Notes under the pieces: generated by a model
What the model was told of the DNA's origin: nothing
Databases searched by the model: none
The model's input: the letters and a program-made list of their open reading frames with translations, nothing else
NCBI GenBank assembly: GCA_013314865.1
Contig: JABUEV010000052.1
Location: forward strand, 1 to 10,185
Length of the DNA stretch: 10,185 nt
From: Bacteroidales bacterium
GTDB taxonomy: Bacteria; Bacteroidota; Bacteroidia; Bacteroidales; VadinHA17
Reading direction: 5' to 3'
Shown: positions 7,218 to 10,185 of the stretch, piece by piece
Numbering within the stretch: the stretch's first letter is position 1
How the letters are laid out: each line of letters opens with the position of its first letter
Program-made: the position numbers and the translations under genes

Positions 7218-8315
7218 TTATACGTTGAATCTTATATGAAGGATGTCTCCATCTTCCACTACATAGTTTTTTCCCTCAATAAAGAATTTACCTGCTTCCT
7301 TGCAGGCATGTTCCGAACCAAGAGTTACAAAATCGTGATATTTCATTACTTCGGCTCTTATAAAACCCCTTTCCAGATCGCTGTGAATAACACCTGCTGC
7401 CTGGGGGGCTGTCATTCCTTTTTTAATTGTCCATGCCCTTATTTCCTTTGGCCCCACGGTGAAGAAAGTAAGAAGATTCAGCATTTTATAGGCTGCTCTG
7501 ACCATTTTATTTACACCCGGTTCTTCAAGTCCGGCATCCCTGAGGAATTCAATTCTGTCTTCAGGCTTATCAAGTTCGGCAATTTCTGCCTCGAGGGCAC
7601 CTGCGATAATCAGGACCTCAGTATCTCTTCCTTCAAGTGCCTTTTTTACCATTTCAACATACCTGTTGCCCGATGAAGCCGATTTCTGGTCAACGTTACA
7701 GACATAAATTACCGGCTTCATTGTAAGGAGGAACAGATCATCAATAAATTTCTTCTCATCCTCTTTTACCTGAAGAGTCCTTGCATTATTAAAGTTACCT
7801 ATATGGTCGCGGTATTTGAACAGAACCTCAAGCCCATGTCTGGCATCCTTGTCTCCTGTTTTTACGAGTTTTTCGAGGCGCTGTATCTTTTTTTCAACCG
7901 ACTCCAGGTCTTTTACCTGAAGTTCAAAGTCAACAGTTTCCATATCCCTAACCGGGTCAACCGATCCGTCGACATGCGGCAGGGATTCATCATCAAAGCA
8001 CCTCAGCACATGTATTAGGGCATCTGTATTCCGTATGTCGCCCAGAAATTTATTACCCACACCCTCTCCCTTATTTGAGCCGCGTGTAAGACCGGGAATA
8101 TCAACCAGTTCAACTGTTGCAGGGACTATCTTTTCCGTGACCTGGTGCTTTTCGAGCTCATAAAGTCTGGGGTCAGGAACCTGGACAATTCCCACATTCG
8201 ATTTTGTGGCACTGAATGCAAAAGCATTGGTTTCTACCTTTGTGTCTGAAATACAGTTGAAAATGGTAGTCTTACCAACATTGGTAATGCCTATTATTCC
8301 ACATTGAAGTGCCAT
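7218..8315 (-). CDS. ychF: YchF/OLA1-type redox-regulated ATPase
   Basis: Obg-related P-loop protein of the YchF/OLA1 family, which binds ATP in preference to GTP and associates with ribosomes and the proteasome or stress pathways in studied organisms. The 365 residues are full length. P-loop GITNVGKT is at 9-16, the G3 motif DIPG at 72-75, a central alpha-helical coiled-coil insertion at about 128-190, and a C-terminal TGS domain at about 281-364 (LLTFFTVGPKEIRAWTIKKG onward). The G4 position reads NVDQ (207-210), whereas YchF proteins usually have NxxE; the last residue is therefore changed to Gln. A well-matched promoter lies upstream, and the secreted carboxypeptidase gene follows after 8 nt. 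No Shine-Dalgarno sequence precedes the ATG, which is usual for the phylum. Confidence 0.95.
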   Translation of the reverse strand: MALQCGIIGITNVGKTTIFNCISDTKVETNAFAFSATKSNVGIVQVPDPRLYELEKHQVTEKIVPATVELVDIPGLTRGSNKGEGVGNKFLGDIRNTDALIHVLRCFDDESLPHVDGSVDPVRDMETVDFELQVKDLESVEKKIQRLEKLVKTGDKDARHGLEVLFKYRDHIGNFNNARTLQVKEDEKKFIDDLFLLTMKPVIYVCNVDQKSASSGNRYVEMVKKALEGRDTEVLIIAGALEAEIAELDKPEDRIEFLRDAGLEEPGVNKMVRAAYKMLNLLTFFTVGPKEIRAWTIKKGMTAPQAAGVIHSDLERGFIRAEVMKYHDFVTLGSEHACKEAGKFFIEGKNYVVEDGDILHIRFNV

Positions 8316-8341
8316 CGGAGAGAAAATTAATTAATGTCAGA

Positions 8342-8373
8342 CAAAGATATCAATATATGAGGTATTATTCAAA
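8342..8373 (-). promoter_or_regulatory. Bacteroidota-type promoter for ychF
   Basis: The minus strand has TTTG (8373-8370), a 20-nt spacer, and TATCTTTG (8349-8342), matching both the -33 TTTG and the -7 TAnnTTTG consensus at standard spacing. The predicted start of transcription is near 8335, giving a leader of roughly 20 nt. It lies in the 90-nt gap after hisS and probably drives ychF plus the downstream carboxypeptidase gene. Confidence 0.7.
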
Positions 8374-8405
8374 GTTCCCTGTGTACCATACATAACATTG
8401 AGTTG

Positions 8406-9791
8406 TCATGTCATTCTTCTGAAGTGAGATTCAGCAAATGATGCGAATTCTTCAGCAGTAATTTTTCTTTGTTCTCCTGTTGACATTGTTTTGACAGTCA
8501 ACAGATTCTGCTTTATCTCATCTTCACCTGCCATTATTACATAAGGAATTTTCCTGGCATCAGCGTATGCCAGTTGTTTCTTCAGCTTTACAGGATCGGG
8601 ATAAAGCTCGGAAACAATGCTAAGGCTTCTGAGCACGTCAAGGAGCTGCTGACAGAAACGGGTGCTTGCTGGTCCGAAATTCAGTACAAGAACCTGGGTA
8701 ATCGAGGCTTCGATATCTTCAAACAGATTTAACTGGCTCATTACATCATAAATTCTGTCGGCTCCGAATGAAATCCCCACACCGGACACACCGTCGAGGC
8801 CGAAAACACCCGTGAGGTTGTCATACCGCCCGCCACCGCATATGCTTCCTATGACAACATCCTTTGCCTTTACTTCAATTATCGCTCCGGTATAGTAATT
8901 CAATCCTCTGGCAAGTGTAATATCCAGTTCCGGTTCAGACGATAATGGTCCGAACCCAAACAATGCAAACAATTCCTTCAGTTCACCGATACCTTTTTGT
9001 CCTTCAGAAGAAGCTTCGAGCATTTCAGATAGTTTGGCCAGCTTTTCCGAATTATTACCTGAAAGGTTGATGAATGGTTTAAGCCTGTCGATTGATGATG
9101 CTGAAAAGCCGCGATCTGATAAATCTTTCATCACATCCTCAATTCCCGTTTTTTCAAGCTTGTCAATTGCAGTTGTTAAATCCTGAAATCTTTCATGCTC
9201 GCCTATAACTTCAGCTATTCCTGTCAGTATTTTCCGGTTGTTGATTTTTATCACCGCATTAATTCTAAGTCTTTTGAAAACTTCGTCTATAATACGGACA
9301 AGTTCATATTCATTTAAAAGAGAGTCACTGCCGATAACATCTGCATCACACTGAAAAAACTCACGGTAGCGTCCTTTCTGAGGGCGGTCAGCTCTCCAAA
9401 CAGGCTGAATCTGATAACGTTTGAACGGAAATACTATTTCATTTCTATGCTGGACCACATAACGTGCGAAGGGCACTGTCAGATCATATCTTAACCCCTT
9501 TTCGCAGATCAGTGTTGACAGCTCACTGCTGTTCATTGAATTTAAATCCCGGCCGTCGGCCGCTGACATGAAATCACCTGAATTAAGGATTCTGAAAAGA
9601 AGTTTATCCCCCTCTTCACCATATTTGCCAAGTAAGGTTGAAAGGTTTTCCATAGCCGGTGTCTCGAGAGGCTGATAACCAAATAATCTGAAAACCTGCT
9701 TTATGGTGTCAAATATGAAATCTCTTCTGATGACTTCAATGGCAGAAAAATCTCTGGTTCCTTTGGGTATTGAAGGCTTTTGCACTGACAT
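8406..9791 (-). CDS. hisS: Histidyl-tRNA synthetase
   Basis: Class II aminoacyl-tRNA synthetase that charges tRNA-His with histidine in the cytoplasm. All class II motifs are visible in 461 residues: motif 1 region from KGTRDF (10-15); motif 2 at about 128-150 ([20 protein letters not shown] and CDADVIG); the histidine-specific [10 protein letters not shown] (293-302) and GGGRYDNL (319-326); and motif 3 [11 protein letters not shown] (337-347). The C-terminal anticodon-binding domain spans about 363-455. Relatives usually have LARGLDYYTG; the Asn here is a mild change. ATG 9791 lies about 20 nt downstream of a predicted transcription start, supporting this start codon. The gene has its own promoter, and ychF follows after 90 nt with a separate promoter, so hisS may be a single-gene unit. 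Confidence 0.97.
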   Translation of the reverse strand: MSVQKPSIPKGTRDFSAIEVIRRDFIFDTIKQVFRLFGYQPLETPAMENLSTLLGKYGEEGDKLLFRILNSGDFMSAADGRDLNSMNSSELSTLICEKGLRYDLTVPFARYVVQHRNEIVFPFKRYQIQPVWRADRPQKGRYREFFQCDADVIGSDSLLNEYELVRIIDEVFKRLRINAVIKINNRKILTGIAEVIGEHERFQDLTTAIDKLEKTGIEDVMKDLSDRGFSASSIDRLKPFINLSGNNSEKLAKLSEMLEASSEGQKGIGELKELFALFGFGPLSSEPELDITLARGLNYYTGAIIEVKAKDVVIGSICGGGRYDNLTGVFGLDGVSGVGISFGADRIYDVMSQLNLFEDIEASITQVLVLNFGPASTRFCQQLLDVLRSLSIVSELYPDPVKLKKQLAYADARKIPYVIMAGEDEIKQNLLTVKTMSTGEQRKITAEEFASFAESHFRRMT

Positions 9792-9814
9792 GATTTGCCG
9801 GATAATATGTTCCG

Positions 9815-9844
9815 CAAAAGTACAAAAACAGAGGCAATATCAAA
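9815..9844 (-). promoter_or_regulatory. Bacteroidota-type promoter for hisS
   Basis: The minus strand has TTTG (9844-9841), an 18-nt spacer and TACTTTTG (9822-9815), matching -33 TTTG and -7 TAnnTTTG. Transcription would begin near 9808-9812, giving a leader of about 20 nt before the hisS ATG. No T-box-like leader fits in that space, so tRNA-responsive control by such an element is not supported. Confidence 0.65.
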
Positions 9845-9848
9845 TAAA

Positions 9849-9876
9849 GGTGAAAAGGTTAATAAAGATTTTCACC
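9849..9876 (-). terminator. 8-bp perfect inverted repeat, possible terminator of the DUF4870 gene
   Basis: GGTGAAAA (9849-9856) and TTTTCACC (9869-9876) form a perfect 8-bp stem with a 12-nt loop. On the minus strand it lies between the DUF4870 stop and the hisS promoter and is followed by TTTATTTG, a modest T-rich tract. It could end the upstream transcript. The half-AT stem makes it weak, and a regulator-binding dyad just upstream of the hisS -33 element is an alternative. Confidence 0.4.
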
Positions 9877-9922
9877 ATTCCCAGGGAACCTGCAGGACCC
9901 GTTTCTGTTACCGGATTAGTTT

Positions 9923-10185
9923 CTATTGAATAAAAGGAATTGCCAGAGGATATTTAAAATACTCTCCCCTTGCTGATTTCACACTGGCTATGATAATGCA
10001 GATTATTTTGAAGAGCCCAAGAAAAATAATTATTGGTATTCCAATTATTATTATGCAGAGAGGTGCCGCAAGTATTATATAGAGAAGAATTGAAAGCTGG
10101 AAATTAAGGGATGCCTTCCCGTTCATATTGACCCATTCCGAGTCATCCTTTCTTGACAACCAGCAGATCAAAGGTCCGATAATTC
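9923..10185 (-). CDS. DUF4870 small membrane protein, 5'-truncated
   Basis: C-terminal part of a DUF4870 (Tic20-like fold) membrane protein of unknown function. The frame is open to the window edge and reads IIGPLICWLSRKDDSEWV before the conserved NGKASLNFQLSILLY. Both are hallmarks of the family, so the true start lies beyond 10185 and about 20-30 residues are missing. A TTG at 10171 inside this conserved stretch is therefore not the start. One hydrophobic segment (SILLYIILAAPLCIIIIGIP and the following residues) and a second one continuing into IICIIIASVKSARG form the membrane hairpin; the end YFKYPLAIPFIQ matches the usual short C-terminus. It points the same way as hisS but is separated from it by 131 nt containing a possible terminator and the hisS promoter. 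Confidence 0.85.
   Translation of the reverse strand, partial: IIGPLICWLSRKDDSEWVNMNGKASLNFQLSILLYIILAAPLCIIIIGIPIIIFLGLFKIICIIIASVKSARGEYFKYPLAIPFIQ

Noticed and set aside
7236..7676. 146-codon plus-strand open frame opposite ychF
   Set aside because: Cysteine- and phenylalanine-rich mirror of a conserved coding sequence; no independent support.
8374..8405. Terminator after hisS
   Set aside because: Only a 4-bp TGTA/TACA pairing is visible, with no T-run; not enough to call.
9889..9896. CCTGCAGG palindrome
   Set aside because: An isolated 8-base palindrome without extending arms or a T-run; chance is a sufficient explanation.
9703..9933. 76-codon plus-strand open frame spanning the hisS start and upstream gap
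   Set aside because: It runs antisense through the hisS N-terminus and promoter and has no signature or promoter of its own.
1..10185. CRISPR array, tRNA, rRNA, insertion sequence or phage genes
   Set aside because: No spaced direct repeats, no cloverleaf or rRNA stretches, and no transposase or phage protein motifs were found; the only tandem repeat is the heptamer array at 5381-5421.

Overview
The window looks like chromosomal DNA of a Bacteroidota bacterium, probably from the Bacteroidales/Marinilabiliales side, though the rank below phylum is inference. The phylum call rests on four things. The block ssb-gldE-gldD is characteristic of the phylum. One gene carries a type IX secretion (T9SS) C-terminal sorting domain. 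Upstream regions show TTTG...TAnnTTTG promoters instead of the sigma70 pattern. Genes largely lack Shine-Dalgarno sequences. No transposase, phage gene, CRISPR array, tRNA or rRNA was seen, and coding density is very high.

Left part (1-3716, + strand): one compact probable operon. It holds the 3'-truncated view of ssb (start lies before the window), gldE (CNNM/CorC-like membrane protein), gldD (gliding/T9SS lipoprotein), a Sfp-type 4'-phosphopantetheinyl transferase, and a PcrB/geranylgeranylglyceryl-phosphate synthase family gene. gldE/gldD overlap by 26 nt and the transferase/synthase pair by 14 nt, so translational coupling is likely. The operon runs head-on into the next gene with an 8-nt overlap of the two stop ends.

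Middle part (3709-8315, - strand): a PafA-like alkaline phosphatase superfamily protein with a strongly altered active site; a 150-nt intergenic stretch with a heptamer tandem repeat, a likely promoter and a weak terminator; a secreted M14 zinc carboxypeptidase ending in a T9SS sorting domain; and ychF. ychF and the carboxypeptidase are 8 nt apart and probably share the strong promoter upstream of ychF.

Right part (8406-10185, - strand): hisS with its own well-matched promoter, preceded by an inverted repeat that may end the upstream transcript, and the 3' part of a DUF4870 small membrane protein that runs off the window.

Functionally, GldD and GldE contribute to gliding/T9SS function, and the carboxypeptidase is a probable T9SS client, so secretion machinery and a cargo sit within a few kilobases. 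The most unusual item is the PafA-like protein: one metal site is intact, but the nucleophile-side metal ligands and substrate-contacting residues are changed. No clearly new multi-gene system was found.
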